Assembly (NCBI RefSeq): GCF_036323735.1
Contig: NC_086025.1
Coordinates: 111,481,688 to 111,545,687, forward strand
Length of the DNA stretch: 64,000 bases
Direction: 5' to 3'
DNA from: Rattus norvegicus
Lineage: Eukaryota; Chordata; Mammalia; Rodentia; Muridae
This document shows positions 20,210 to 31,508 of the stretch, piece after piece (the first letter of the stretch is position 1; each line of letters opens with the position of its first letter). The notes beneath the pieces were generated by a model. That model ran no database searches. It was not told the origin of the DNA and saw only the letters and a program-made list of their open reading frames with translations. Both the position numbers and the translations under genes were made by a program.

Positions 20210-20533
20210 ACATGAGCAAGTGTCCCCAGAGCAGCACCTTCCTGTGTGTGCCATACAAAGGTTGTAGGACACAGGCCTTCCTCAACCTTTACCCTACAAG
20301 TCAACTGCATGTGTTTCCTGGGAGAGTGTTCCCTTTATCTGGGTGTCACAGAACCAAGCAGTGCTGGCTCACTGGCTGCTCAGGAAGGGTTCTCTGAGTA
20401 GATCTGAATTAAAAAGGCACCTGGAGCTTCTGCCATGTCAGACACTGCTGAAGGATGATTTGCCTGTAAGTCATGTCAAGCACACATGGTGGCTTGTATA
20501 TTTGCCAGCCGCAACAACAATTAGACAGCAGGT
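20210..20533. other. Unassigned sequence
   Basis: No element recognised between the TG minisatellite and the MIR. Confidence 0.4.
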
Positions 20534-20745
20534 GACATTCACTGAGCGCTCACTGTCTGATGCTCGATCTGTTCAACACTGTAGACCTGCGCTCTGGTTT
20601 AGCCCTCCAAGCACAACTGCAAAGGCCACAGGGTTCCTGTTTCCCTTGGCAGAGGAAGGATCCGAGGCACAGAGAGGTTAAGAGCCCTGCCTCAGGTTGT
20701 TCAGCTTATCAGTGGTGGAGCAGGATTCCGAAGCAGTTAGTTGGT
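20534..20745 (-). mobile_element. MIR, nearly full length, minus strand
   Basis: 'cattcactgagcgctcactgt', 'ccctccaagcacaactgcaaagg', 'gaggcacagagaggttaaga' and 'agtggtggagcaggattccgaa' follow the full inverted MIR order. Confidence 0.85.
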
Positions 20746-22182
20746 TCAGGTGACATTTTCTGTGTCCTAGTATGCACTCGGCATGTTCTAGGTGCAACCC
20801 GTGAAATGGACAGGTCTCCATGTGAGTTCACAGAGGGCTTGAGAGGTTGGGCTGCTGGGCCAACCTTGGAGATTCTGACTCAGAAGGTAAAGTCTGGATC
20901 ATGTCTAACAAGTTTCTAAAAGTTGATGGCCTTGGAAAGCCACTGGGTTAGTGGATCTAAGAGGACAGTTCAGCCATGTTTGTGAACATACATGTTTACA
21001 GGTGGATGCAGGAGAGGAAATGCATCTAATCATAGGCTTGATTTGATTCTGTGGCGAAGGAGGGGTAGACATTCTTTAGGTCTGTTTTGCCACACTGCTC
21101 TGACACTAAGCCCAAAGCCTTCTACCTCGTCCAGTCTGACAGGAGCAGGTTGGCTAGTGATGGCCCCATAAAGTCACAGCTTCTATTAGGTCCCCCTAGT
21201 CACTGTGCAAACATCTCATGGATCCTTTCAGTGAACCCCATTGGAGTTCTCTGTCAGGTGAGGGCACTGAGGCCCTGCCTGGTGATGCCCAGGAAATCTC
21301 TATGACCTGGGCAAGCTTCTTGACTTCCAAGGGCTTCCAATGTGGGGCTGGTCTCAGTGTTCTCTGAGGGTGTTCCTGCTCATAGATTTGGATGTTTTGA
21401 GATTGGGTGATCCTGATATGGAAGCTTCTCAAGTCTTAGCTTTGGGGATCAAGGGTCAGCACTGGAAATTCACTGAATGAATGGATCTAAAAATGAGAAA
21501 AGTTCAGCCATGTGTGAGTATGTTGCCATAGGTGGCCATGAGAGACAAAATATATCCAGGGGTGGTGTATAACTGGAACACAACTAGAGCCTGAAATTCC
21601 AGACAATTCAGGAATCATCTTGACCGGTGAGGCAGCTGGGGATGTCGTGAGTCTATGTAAGAAGTGAAGAAGCCAAGAGGCATACTAAAGGTTATGCCCC
21701 TTCTTAAACTTCAAGATCCCCCACTGTGATATCTGGTAGTGTATGACGGTATGTGTCTCAGGTACACTCATTCATCCTCGAATCTTCCAGGCCCCATAGC
21801 AAACCTAGGGAAGGATCACACAGCTGGAGGCCAAGAGAAGAGAGCCTGAAGGGAAGACCACTAGAAACTGCCTCTCCTTATCTCCCTACTTTAGTTCCCA
21901 GCCATCTCTTCACCTGACCAGTCCTGCTCCAAACCTGCTGCTAGGGCTTTGGAAACAGCCTACCAGGTACCTTTAAGATGGCTGAGAAGCCATTCAGACC
22001 CCCCACTCCCACCCCAGAGACCATGGTACTGGGGAGGCAGCATTGGATTGACTAGGCCACAGGTCCCCTGCTAGAGTCCTAGAATGCACTACAAGGACTC
22101 TCATAGTGCCACTAGGCTTGACACCTTCTCAGGAACAGGTCAGTGGTGGATTTAAAAATTCACGTGTGTTCATGTGTGTACA

Positions 22183-22185
<3 letters not shown>
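20746..22185. other. Unassigned sequence with a possible local duplication
   Basis: About 20948-21015 and 21480-21545 share 'tggatctaa', 'gttcagccatgt' and 'aggtgg', suggesting an old duplication about 530 bases apart. Nothing else recognised. Confidence 0.35.

Positions 22186-22230
<45 letters not shown>
22186..22230. repeat. (GT)22 microsatellite
   Basis: Pure GT run forming the tail side of the adjacent inverted SINE. Confidence 0.97.
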
Positions 22231-22232
<2 letters not shown>

Positions 22233-22445
22233 GGGGTGGGTCAGAGGACAACTTGTCATTTCTCAGGCATTACCACCATTTTTCTTTGAGCCAGGGTCTT
22301 TCACTGGCCTGGAACTCACCAAGTAGACTAGACTGCCCGGGCTGCGAGCCTCATCTTCTCAGTGTGGGGATTTGAAGTGTGAGCCACCATGTCTGTGTAC
22401 TGGAGAGTGTAAGCACTCTCAACTGCCATGCCATCTTCCCAGACC
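22231..22445 (-). mobile_element. B4-type composite SINE, minus strand
   Basis: 'tcagaggacaacttgtcatttc', 'tttgagccagggtctttcactggcctggaactcaccaagtagacta' order, 'gtgtggggatttgaagtgtga' and a terminal 'gccatgccatcttccca'. Confidence 0.85.
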
Positions 22446-22469
22446 CTCGAATCCATTCTCCATACAGAG

Positions 22470-22592
22470 CAAAGATCACTGGGTAGGGAATCTAAGAACT
22501 CATTCCGGCTCTCCCACTCACTTGCTGTGTGACTGGGGAATCTCCACTCCCATTCTGGACCACATTTTAAATGAGGATGAGAGGGTACACCG
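22470..22592 (+). mobile_element. MIR relic
   Basis: 'tccggctctcccactcacttgctgtgtgac' order and 'acattttaaatgaggatgag' match MIR central sequence. Confidence 0.65.
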
Positions 22593-23280
22593 TTTGTGGG
22601 CTCTGTCATTAGGAGAACCCTGCACTGAGGCTGCTTTTGTGCCTGCCCCTCTGGGTGGAGCATTGACTCTTTCCCTCCATCAGTGTCTAGGGTCTAGACA
22701 GACTTTACGCACTCCAATGCTGAGAGCATTGTCCTTCTGAATGAATGAGCTCCCGGCAGTGCCGTGGGCGGCTCAGCTCAGCACAGCACAGGGTAACACA
22801 TCAGATGATCACCAGTGGTAGATGCTCACTGGAATCTTAAAAAAGGAATGGTGCTAGGTTTTGTCTGATTTGACGAGAGAGCTCTCAGATTCAGAGAAAC
22901 CATGTTTATTTTTTAACTGCAGCTAATTTTTTTTTTTTAAGTAAAACCTTCCGACAGTAATTTGACTATATGGGTTTTCTATCTCTAGTCATTTTCTTGG
23001 AAAAAAAAGGAAGGGAAGAACGAGAATAAGTGCTCGCAGCAGCAGGGGGTGCTGCTTGGGAATTTAAAGGTGCAGGCATGGGAACAGCAGCCCAGCTGGC
23101 TAGCGGGAGCTGTGCACAGCACCTTGCAGCTTAGGGTCAGCTCCAGGCTAACAGGGGCTCCAGCCCCAGGCCTGTTGCTGATGCTGGTTCTGCTGCAGTC
23201 TCAGAAGAGACGCTGCTGCTGAACCCAAGATCCGCAGCTCTGGCCAAGCAGGACACCAGTGACCTAATTCATTGCTGACT
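22593..23280. other. Unassigned, partly AT-rich and possibly conserved
   Basis: About 22880-23010 is AT-rich with T12 and A8 runs. About 23030-23240 has repeated 'cagc' words (including 'gcagcagcagg'). No repeat family recognised. Confidence 0.35.
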
Positions 23281-23310
23281 AATTCACTCGCCTTTCTCTC
23301 TCTCTTTCTT

Positions 23311-23380
<70 letters not shown>

Positions 23381-23655
23381 TTCCTTCCTTCCTTCCTTCC
23401 TTCCTCTCATTCTCCCCATTCTCTCTTCCCCCTCTCTCTCCCTCCAGCCAACCTCTCTTTCCCCCTATCTCTTCTTCCTTTCTTTCTTCCCTTTTCCTTC
23501 CTTTCCTCTTTCCATTCCCTTTCCCCTTTCTCCTTCTTTTCCCACCCCTTCCCTTCTCTTTCTCCCCCTCTCCCATCCCTCCCCTGCCCTTCCTCCTCTC
23601 CCTCCACCCTCCCATAGACTCCTAAGCACTGTGCCCTCTCCTGTCTCTCCCCCTC
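23281..23655. repeat. Polypyrimidine tract: (CT)n, (CTTT)n, (CTTC)n and degenerate extension
   Basis: CT from about 23292, CTTT repeats about 23328-23377, CTTC about 23377-23405, then about 250 bases of interrupted C/T sequence with very few purines. Open frames on either strand encode Ser/Phe/Leu/Pro or Arg/Glu/Lys/Gly runs only. Confidence 0.95.
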
Positions 23656-24093
23656 TTCCCCGCCCCCGCCCCACCCCGCTCCGGGTTTTACTGGCTGGAA
23701 TGTGGGTTCGGGATGGAACTGTTGGGTCTCATTGGTGTTTTACGCTCTGTCCCAGTGAAGACACTATTTATGGAAGGTCTTTGTGCTTCGCAGACGCAAG
23801 CCAGGGGAGCACGTTCACAGGAGCTGAGTCATGTTTGGTTCTTGTCTATTCAATGGTTTGCTTTCAAAATCTGGCTTACCAGCCCTTTCCACCAAAGACT
23901 CTGGCTCTGGCACTAAAAGACACCCCTTTATCCAAGCAGCAAAATCACCCGAGGGAGAGTCTGCGGGTACAATGAAGGAGGACTCAGCCTTGATCTTGGC
24001 CAGAGGAAGGAAGAGAAATGGCTGCAGAGTAAACTAAAAGCCCCTAAGTGGTTAATGAATTCATGGCGACCTGTGTCTGTCCATTGACGCCAG
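23656..24093. other. Unassigned sequence
   Basis: Begins C-rich (23660-23690, with a few CpGs) and then becomes mixed. No element recognised. Confidence 0.4.
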
Positions 24094-24240
24094 TGTCACC
24101 CCACAAGTAGGATATCTATCCTCTTCTTCGTTCTGCAGATGAGGAAACTGAGGCTCAGGGAGCTTACAAACACGGCCAGGGCCACACAGAGAAGAAGTGA
24201 CACAGGTGACATCACACGCCAGTGTGCTGCTACCTAAGAT
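24094..24240 (-). mobile_element. MIR, minus strand
   Basis: 'ctgcagatgaggaaactgaggctcagggagctt' order, then 'ggccacacagagaagaagtgacacaggtg'. The core is well preserved. Confidence 0.8.
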
Positions 24241-25304
24241 CACCTCTATTCCTCTGAGCAATACTGCTCGAAGGTGGCAGGCTTGAGACCAGTGAGATTA
24301 GAGCTAGACCAAAAGACGCAGGGGCCAAGAGATGCTCCTGCCCCCATGGTGTCTCTGGGCATGGGAAACGGGCTCACTTGGGAACTTGTGTATTCATGTG
24401 CATGTGCACTCAAGGTATGGGGGCGAACACCAGGGTGATATATAATTAAAACTTATTTTGGGTTTTGAAGCAGGGCATGCTCGTGGCTTCAAAGTAGAGG
24501 AAGGAACTGCCCTCCCTACCCAATGGGAACGAGAACCAGCCAGGCTGGGAGTTCCCCTCCTCCACTCACCTGCTCTTGCCTTTTGGCAAGTTGTCATGGA
24601 GACAACCAGAAGGCAGTACACCGGAGCTGCCTGTTGGTGAGTCTGGGTGCTTAGGGTAGCTTGGCTGTTAGCATCTGGTTGTCTCCCTTGTCTTTAAGAT
24701 GGAGTTTATGGCTACTAAAATAGGAGTAGGTCTTTGGGCTACCTTTTCCCAGATCGAGGGCTTAGAAAAAAAATTGACATGATGCCAAGAAGCAAGAGGT
24801 ATAAAACCGTGTGTTCAACATAATCTGACTCTTAAGACATAAGCCTGCATCTGCCAAAACAGACGCCAGCGAGCCTTCCACTGTTCTCCTGTTTTCACTG
24901 TGCTTCCGGGTCAGAGTGTTGTGAGCTATTCTAACCATCTTGCTGGTGCTTTTCTGTATTTACTATAGTTGTTGTCTTCTTAATGCAATGGCATGTTTTG
25001 CTTGTGTGATTGGAGAACAAAGCATACTATTTATAAAGGTGAATAGACACATTTGAGGACAAAACACTTTTGAGAGGAGCAGAGTGATGGGGGTGCGCAG
25101 AGACAAAATAAAGCAGCAATTTCCTGTTGACCTCAGTCAGCACTCTGGTCCTCATGGATGTCAAGGGCTAGGGAGCCAAGGAAGATGCTTTCATGTGTTT
25201 CTGCAGTCTTTCCTAAAGATACCTCAGCTTAGTAGCAACCTTTCTGATAGAATACCAGCTGTTCGAAGGTCAATTCCTCTTCCTACGAACCCCTGAAGTT
25301 GTTG
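24241..25304. other. Unassigned sequence
   Basis: About 1 kb of unique-looking sequence. The middle (24930-25050) is AT-rich. No element or exon recognised. Confidence 0.4.
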
Positions 25305-25308
<4 letters not shown>

Positions 25309-25336
<28 letters not shown>

Positions 25337-25520
25337 ACACATTCATGTAAGTGTGGGTGGATGCCAGAGAACAAACTTGAGTGTTAGTATTTGCATGCCA
25401 TCTGCCTTTCTCCTGAGACAGGATTTCTCACTGGGTAAGATAGGCTGGCTGGCCGGACAGTCCCAGGGATTCCCCTGCCTCCATCTTTCCAGCCCTGGGA
25501 TTACATATGTGCACCACAGC
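25309..25520 (-). mobile_element. B4-type composite SINE with (GT)15 tail, minus strand
   Basis: GT run at 25309-25338, then 'gatgccagagaacaaac', 'tcctgagacaggatttctcact', 'ggctggctggccgga' and 'ccctgggattacatatgtgcacc'. Truncated before the tRNA-like head. Confidence 0.8.
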
Positions 25521-25822
25521 ACTCAACTCTTTTTTAAAACATAGGTTGTGGGGCTCCTGCTTTATTGAATGAAGTATCTCTTGAGCCCCTCAAAGTGCTC
25601 TCTTATTTCTGTTTTTCTTTCCTAGTGAAAGTTTTGGGTTTTCCCATAGGCATCTGCAGAAATCAAACAGAAGAGACAGGTAGGGGAAATGACCTGCAGT
25701 TTAAGCTGTGTGAGTAGGTGCTCCAAATTAAATGTCCTCAGCTTGACATGTACTTCAGGAATGTAACTGCCATGGACTAGGTAGGCTGGCAGGAGTCTAT
25801 GGGCCTTGGGATCCTCCTGAGA

Positions 25823-26044
25823 CAGTGGATCTCAATATATGGGTTGCAACCCTTTGGGGGCTGATCAACCCTTTCACAGGGGTCCCCTAAGACCATTGGA
25901 AAACATAGATATTTACATTATGGTTCACAACAGTAGAAAATTACAGTTATGAAGTAGCAATGCAAATAATTCTATGGTTGGGGCTCACCACAACATGAGG
26001 AGCTATACTGAAGGGTCACAGCCTTAAAAAGATTGAATCACTAT
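25823..26044 (+). mobile_element. URR1-type hAT-Charlie MITE
   Basis: Order 'cagtggatctcaatatatggg', 'gcaaccctttgggggctga', 'ccctttcacaggggtcccctaagacc', 'agatatttacattatgg', 'cagttatgaagtagcaatg', 'ggggctcaccacaacatgagga' matches this rodent non-autonomous DNA transposon. Terminal inverted repeats are 'cagtggatctcaa' and 'ttgaatcacta'. The 8 bp flanks tcctgaga and tcctgggc agree at six positions, as expected for a decayed hAT duplication. Confidence 0.88.
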
Positions 26045-26045
26045 C

Positions 26046-26556
26046 CTGGGCAGAGCTCTGAGCCCTCCAAATCCTCACTGAAAGGAGAGATAAAGGCAAT
26101 AACAGAAAGCCAGAATCCTTTAACTTTAGGGGAGCATGAGGAGGTGAAGGCACATTTTTGCTTTATGATGCACCTTCCATAAAAAAGATTTACAGGTAAG
26201 TCATTCTCCCACATAGGCATGAAAGTGAGAGACTCCAGTAAACCAGACCCCAGAGGAACTTTGTGTAAATAAAAAATCTGACAACCATCAAAACAAAGAG
26301 CAACAGATCAAAATTACTGTGGAAGAAGGCTCTGGTTCCACAGTTTGGAGCAGTGCTAGCCCATCACCATGAGAGTCGTGCATATAGGGGCATGGACAGG
26401 AGACATAGGACAGGAGATAGGGACATGGGCAGGTCTTCTCCTTGTCCCCATTCTTAGGGATTGAGATAATGGAGTAACTCAGGTCTATTTTAACAACTAA
26501 GGGATAACTAAAGCCTTAGGCCCCATCAAGAAATGTATTATTAATTTAGTTAACTG
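26046..26556. other. Unassigned sequence
   Basis: A/G-rich. The words 'caggagacataggacagg' and 'agatagggacatggg' near 26395-26430 form a loose local repeat. No family recognised. Confidence 0.4.
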
Positions 26557-26822
26557 TCCATCTATCCTTCACCTGCTCATCCATCCATTCATCTGTGTAT
26601 CAGTCATCAGTCCATCCATCCATCCACCCATCCATCCATATGTTCATATGTCTATCCATCATTTTTCCCTTCTTTCAATGCATTTTTCCATCATCCATCT
26701 GTCTGCCTATCCACTCACCCATTTATCATTGGTCTCTCCATCCATCCATCCATCCATCCATCCATCCATCCATCCATTTATCCATCCATCCATCTGCCCA
26801 TCATGCATGTATCTATATCCAC
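26557..26822. repeat. (CATC)n / (ATCC)n tetranucleotide array
   Basis: Two purer blocks (about 26607-26640 and 26738-26795) joined by degenerate CATC/CATT/TATC units. Confidence 0.93.
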
Positions 26823-28535
26823 CAATACAGCAGTTGCCTGATGCTGTTACTTGGCTAGAGATAGTTACTTAGAGCACAGAGGAGGGGCCATTGCAATAAT
26901 ATAGACGGTCGCACCAGCAATAGAATTAAGTGATAGGCATCAATGTTGGAGGTAGAGAGTTAGCGACTTGTTCCTCATGTATGTGTTGTATGTTGACAAG
27001 CTGATGACTGCAAAACTGAGGACATGGAAAAATTCGATAGATAAGGGGTCCAGGCCACAGGGAACACACAAGTCTAGTTACCACATTCACTAAACTTCTA
27101 CAACTTCCAGCACCCAAGCTCCATGATTTTCCTAGACATGGAAGAGAAGAGCCCTGGCTTCAGAGTAGATGGCTACTGAAGCATATGTTCTATTAGGGGT
27201 ATGTCACTGAGACCACAAAGAAATATGTAAATGAAGGCCTTTGGGGGCATGGAGAGGGTTTGGAAGTCAACTCAGAGGGTTGATGCTCTCTGAATCAGTG
27301 GTACAGTAATATTGGAAAGAACATCCCAAATGAGATCAGCACAAGTAAGCATTTTTCGGTAGGGTAAAGTTAGTTGTCTATGAGGGCAGGAGGTGGCAGT
27401 GAGTCTGGGGACAAAGGATAGGGTTTGACAAGATGAGATAGATAAGCAGAAGACAGATTATGTGTGTCCGTTGTCCCTAGTAAAATATTAAGAATTGCTG
27501 AGAAGAGGGCCAGAGTGGGAGGTAGACCAATTGGCCAACTATCTGTGTAGCTCAGAAGGGAGGTAAGAAAGGCTGGGTTATGGGAGTTGTGAACCTGGTT
27601 GGAGAAGCTAACAGGTGGTTCAGCATGGCACCAGTTTGGATGTAGGGAATGGTGGATAGGACAGTTCAAGGTCAGGATGGCTTTTCTGTTGGCCTGTAAG
27701 AGAGCTGGACAGAAACTCAAAGCCACAGGAGCTCTGGATGACTTTTCAGAATCAGAGCGAGGCTGTGAGTGTCTATGTTTTTAGATATGAGCTCTCACTG
27801 TGGACATTTGGGTAGGGGTGGCAGGAAGAAGAGTGATGGATAAAGTGTGGTTGGGTGGTGAGAACCTCAGGAAGGTGGGTGTAGAGGTGGGCAGGTGCCT
27901 GAGCTGCTTCCCAGCTGGGAGATGCAGGATGTTGGGTTGACACGCAAGAGTTGGCACTGTTCTCCTTACTCCTGGGTAGGGTTAGCACTTCCTGCAGAGC
28001 AATGTGAGGCAGGACAGAGCATGGCAAAGCCCAGCCCAAAGTGTCTGTGGTGGAGTACTAGATAGGATGTGTCAGGGTATCCCTGTCCCTCAGAGGGAAG
28101 ATGACCTACTGGGCTCCACATACTCTTCCTGACTAGGTAGATAGCAGAATCTTGACCAATAGTAGGGATGGTCTCGTGATCAAAATGTCTGGAAAAGCAG
28201 TCTCCTTGCTAGAGTCCAGAGTGGCTCTGTCTGGTCACATGGGTATTGTCCTTGTGGCCGGGCAGCCCTCAAACTCTGTACCCATTCCTCTACCAGCCTT
28301 GAGGACAAAGAGAAAAAAGAGACCAACAGGCTACAGCTGGCCTGTTCTGTGAGTGACCCACTTCTTTATAGGGAACCCAGCTGGTGGAGTGTTTCTGTAC
28401 TTCTAGATTCATGCATTTTAGGAGAGACAAGGAAGAGTGAGAACTTCAATGTGGACATGACAGCGGCTGTACCGGCTCTGTCCAGGGTCTGAGATAGAGA
28501 AGAGTCATGGCTTAGAAACTCTCAGGAGTTGGTAT
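26823..28535. other. Unassigned sequence
   Basis: 1.7 kb with no recognised repeat. A 118-codon minus-strand open frame (27370-27726) and an 88-codon one (27773-28039) have no domain signature. G-rich on the plus strand between 27360 and 28000. Confidence 0.4.
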
Positions 28536-28812
28536 CAATTGGATCGTTTCCCATGTCTTTTTTTTTTTTTTAATGAGGAAGCAGAGTAGCGGAAGGCAGC
28601 TCTTTCTTGCAGAGCACGCTGCACTGTGTAGTCGTGTGCAGAGGTGGGCTATGGAGCTTCTGCAATTAGAAACCCACGGGAGAGACACTCGTTGCTAGAA
28701 TGATTCAGACACTGTTCCGACAGAAGCGGAGTGACCTATTTTCTGAGACTCTTTTAAAAGTGGAAATTCGTTTTGTGTCAATTGCCCTAAGTGACCTCTA
28801 AGAGATGCAGAA
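28536..28812. other. Candidate conserved non-coding block
   Basis: Unique, not repeat-like, and retains CpGs ('tagcgg', 'gcacgctg', 'tagtcgtg', 'cccacggg', 'ctcgttg', 'ttccgac', 'agcgg', 'attcgtt'), which is unusual against the CpG-poor background. 'ctgcaattag' and 'tgtcaattg' are homeobox-like words. Conservation itself cannot be tested here. Confidence 0.25.
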
Positions 28813-29375
28813 TAGCCCTGAGATGACAAGTGGGAGATTTTGGGGACTGGCACCTATGATGAACTTCAGTTCCCATGACTTTACTGGCTAGGGTCCCAGG
28901 ACTCATCTGTCCACTAACCTGTGATAGGCCTGAGGATGAAAAGGATACTCTTCTCTCCTCCTATCCTTTGTTCACATCTCCCAAGCTTTCTCTCCTAAGT
29001 CTTTCATCTACAGTCATGGCTCATGTTGGGAATACTCGAACTTTCTGCTTGCCACCTGTGTTGGCCAATTCCTGTCTTTTTTGGTGACAGTACATGTGCT
29101 ACTGACTCCCTCTTTGGCTTCACCTGTCCTCATCTCTCCCTTCCCACCAGCACTCTTCCCACATCACTGGCTCAACTTTCTCAGCCCCTCTGTGCTCTTC
29201 CTCATGCCCTCCAGATCTGCAGAGACCAACGGACTTCCTCTCTTACCAAACTATACTCACTCCTCAAGTCTCCTGATGAGCCAACAACCTTACCATGGGC
29301 TTGGGGGCTCTAATTCAGTCAGTCCCCAGGAATAGCCTAGTCCTTCCCTCATTCCCTTAGTCTGGCTTGATGTTC
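28813..29375. other. Unassigned, pyrimidine-rich
   Basis: Rich in C/T ('ctcatctctcccttcccacc'). Contains overlapping 80-96 codon frames without a domain. Confidence 0.4.
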
Positions 29376-29692
29376 TGGAAAGCACAAAACACATTCCTGG
29401 TTCGAATCTCTCCTGAAAGCCTTCTTTCTACCCCGAGTCCATTTGTCCCATCTTCCAGTCTTTTGCTCATCTTCACAGTGACTGTCCCTGACCTCCAGTA
29501 ACCCAGAATGTCCTACTTTACCTCTCTGCATTCTCAAGACTTCCTTCTCTGCCTCCAGAGCGCACCTGGCCACTTGATACATTGTGTATCTATTTGTACA
29601 TTCATTCTTTGTCCCGGTGAAACATCTGCTTTGTGAGGTTGGGGAACTTGCCATGTGCATCTGCACCTTCAGCTTCCGTCCAGGGTGACGGC
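29376..29692 (+). mobile_element. L2 3'-region relic (tentative)
   Basis: 'tctcctgaaagccttctttc', 'ttgtacattcattctttgtcc' and 'tttgtgaggttggggaac' follow the remembered order of the L2 ORF end and 3' end. Heavily diverged. Confidence 0.3.
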
Positions 29693-29742
29693 CACCAGGA
29701 TTATCAAAGTCATTATTTTCCCTAGCTGTAAGATCTCAGGGT

Positions 29743-29902
29743 TGAAGCAGGTGAGGATGGCTCAGCTGATAAAATGCTTGTTGCCAAGACTGATGACCTA
29801 AGTTTAATTCCTGGGACACACATGGTGGAAACAGAATTGACTGCTGTGAGTTATCCTCTGGCCTTCACATATCAAATTGCACAGAAAATAAACAAAATGT
29901 AC
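29743..29902 (+). mobile_element. B2/B3-type SINE, plus strand, truncated
   Basis: 'gtgaggatggctcagctgataaaatgcttg', 'gacctaagtttaattcctggg', 'acatggtgg', 'gttatcctctggccttcacat' and an 'aaaataaacaaaatg' tail. Confidence 0.8.
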
Positions 29903-30519
29903 AAATTTCCCCCCACCCCCCATGGTCTGTGCTTACAAAGCAATAGGAAAGGACAATGACTTCCCAAGTTCTCTTTGGAGTCTCCAGGTACCCAATCAGT
30001 AGCATAGGGAAGGGATGTCAAAAGTTTGTAAGGGAATAGATCCAAACAGGATGACTGATGTTGACAGGCTTCAGATCAGTACACATCCCAAACTTCCTGA
30101 AATGCCGTACTGAGTGATCTGGGCAGACGGCCGTTTAGACACATCTGTTTCAGAGGCAGTTTGACCTATGGTGAGAATGTCAAATGAATTGAAAACATTC
30201 TGACATTTTAAGAGCTTTAATTTACTCCAGATAGAAGCCATAGCATCGGAATATGTCAAGTTCATAAGGCTTGGGCTTACGAACAGGAACACGTGCCTAC
30301 GTGGTACAAGGGTATGTCAGTGAGCCGATTGACTCCCTGAAGGACAGCACCCCAGAAACGGAGGACACGTCTGCAAACCGCGGCTGAGGCTCCGAGTGGG
30401 GGATACATGCCATGCTCACTTCAGTTCAAAGATGGGTTGAACATGGAATTAAATAACAGCCAAGGAGATTTAGGTCAGGACGGGGCTGACAATAGTTACT
30501 AATCAGTGGTGTGTATACA
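29903..30519. other. Unassigned sequence
   Basis: Contains several isolated CpGs near 30355-30400 ('gaaacg', 'gacacgtctg', 'accgcgg', 'ctccgag'). No repeat recognised. Confidence 0.4.
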
Positions 30520-30654
30520 GTAGGCAAAACACTGACTTTGGCTTAGATGAGTCTGGGGTTGAGTCGCAGCACTGCATCACACAGGCTAAGCACCGGCACA
30601 CTGCTCACCTAACAGCTTATTTATGGCTCCTGCCTTTGAAAGGGACATGGAGAC
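30520..30654 (+). mobile_element. MIR relic
   Basis: 'aacactgactttggcttagatgagtctggggttgagtcgcagcactg' order follows the MIR 5' part; the 3' half has decayed. Confidence 0.5.
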
Positions 30655-31229
30655 TGAATCACTCAAACCTATTTCCCTTACTGTGGGTCACCCAAACCCG
30701 CTTCTCTTACATTCTCACGTTCAGACTGATCATTTCACACATTCCCTTACAGCGATGCATACTGAACTGAATCCTGGCTAGTGGGCTGTGGAAATTATGT
30801 GTCCCCTCCAGGCCTGGCCCCAGTGTGACCAGCTTTCTCGTTCCCTTCTGCCTTGAGGAAGAGGGTCGTGGCAACATCTGAAGCTGTGTAATGAAGACAG
30901 TTGAGCCTCAAGACTGAAACACATGTGTCTCTGAATTTACGCTTGAAGAGTTCCCTGCTTGGACTTCAAGTAAGAACTGATGTGTCTGTACTGAGCATTG
31001 CAGCCTAGAAACTTGGTTGTTGTAAAAAGATGTTCTCACCCTGATACCTATGAAAAACGATGCATGAAACTCTTTGTGTTTGGAGCTCCCAGGCAGACCT
31101 AAGTTTATAGCAGGGGTCTCAGAAGACCAGTTCTTCAAGCCTCTTGCTTAACCATTCAATACAGTCAGTGCACATAAACTGGTGCTGTGTTTTGCTGATC
31201 TCTGAAAGAGATTAGAGAAACACAGGGAA
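30655..31229. other. Unassigned sequence
   Basis: A 76-codon minus-strand frame at 30908-31138 has no domain. No repeat recognised. Confidence 0.4.
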
Positions 31230-31319
31230 GGGGCCAGAGAGATGGCTTGGTTGGCAAAGCACTTGCCTTTCTTGCACAGGGATCCCAGTTAAATCCCCAG
31301 AAGCCACGTTAAAAGTCAG
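31230..31319 (+). mobile_element. B4/B3-type SINE head, truncated by the next SINE
   Basis: 'ggggccagagagatggcttgg', 'gcaaagcacttgcc' and 'aaatccccagaagccacg', then switches at about 31320 into a second SINE head. Confidence 0.75.
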
Positions 31320-31500
31320 GGAGCTGGAAAGAAGGACCAATGGTTAAGAGCGCAGGCTGCTCTTCCAAAGGACCCAGACTCAATTCCTAGCACCCACAAG
31401 GTGGCTCACAGATGTTTAACCTCAGTTCTGGGCGATCTGACATTCTCGTCCAGCTTTCACAGACACCAGGCAAACATAAAAAATACCAATTAGAAAAAGC
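31320..31500 (+). mobile_element. B2/B3-type SINE
   Basis: 'gagctggaaagaaggacc', 'aatggttaagagcgcaggctgctcttcc', 'actcaattcctagcacccacaaggtggctcaca' order and tail 'gcaaacataaaaaatacc'. Confidence 0.88.
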
Positions 31501-31508
31501 CAGGGGGT

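Noticed and set aside
19647..20397. Open frames of 147-230 codons on both strands
   Set aside because: Products of the TG/CATG minisatellite (Cys-Val-Met or His-Thr-Tyr runs). No start context, no domain.
23148..23674. Arg/Lys/Glu-rich 155-codon frame and its Ser/Phe counterpart
   Set aside because: Translation of the polypyrimidine/polypurine tract.
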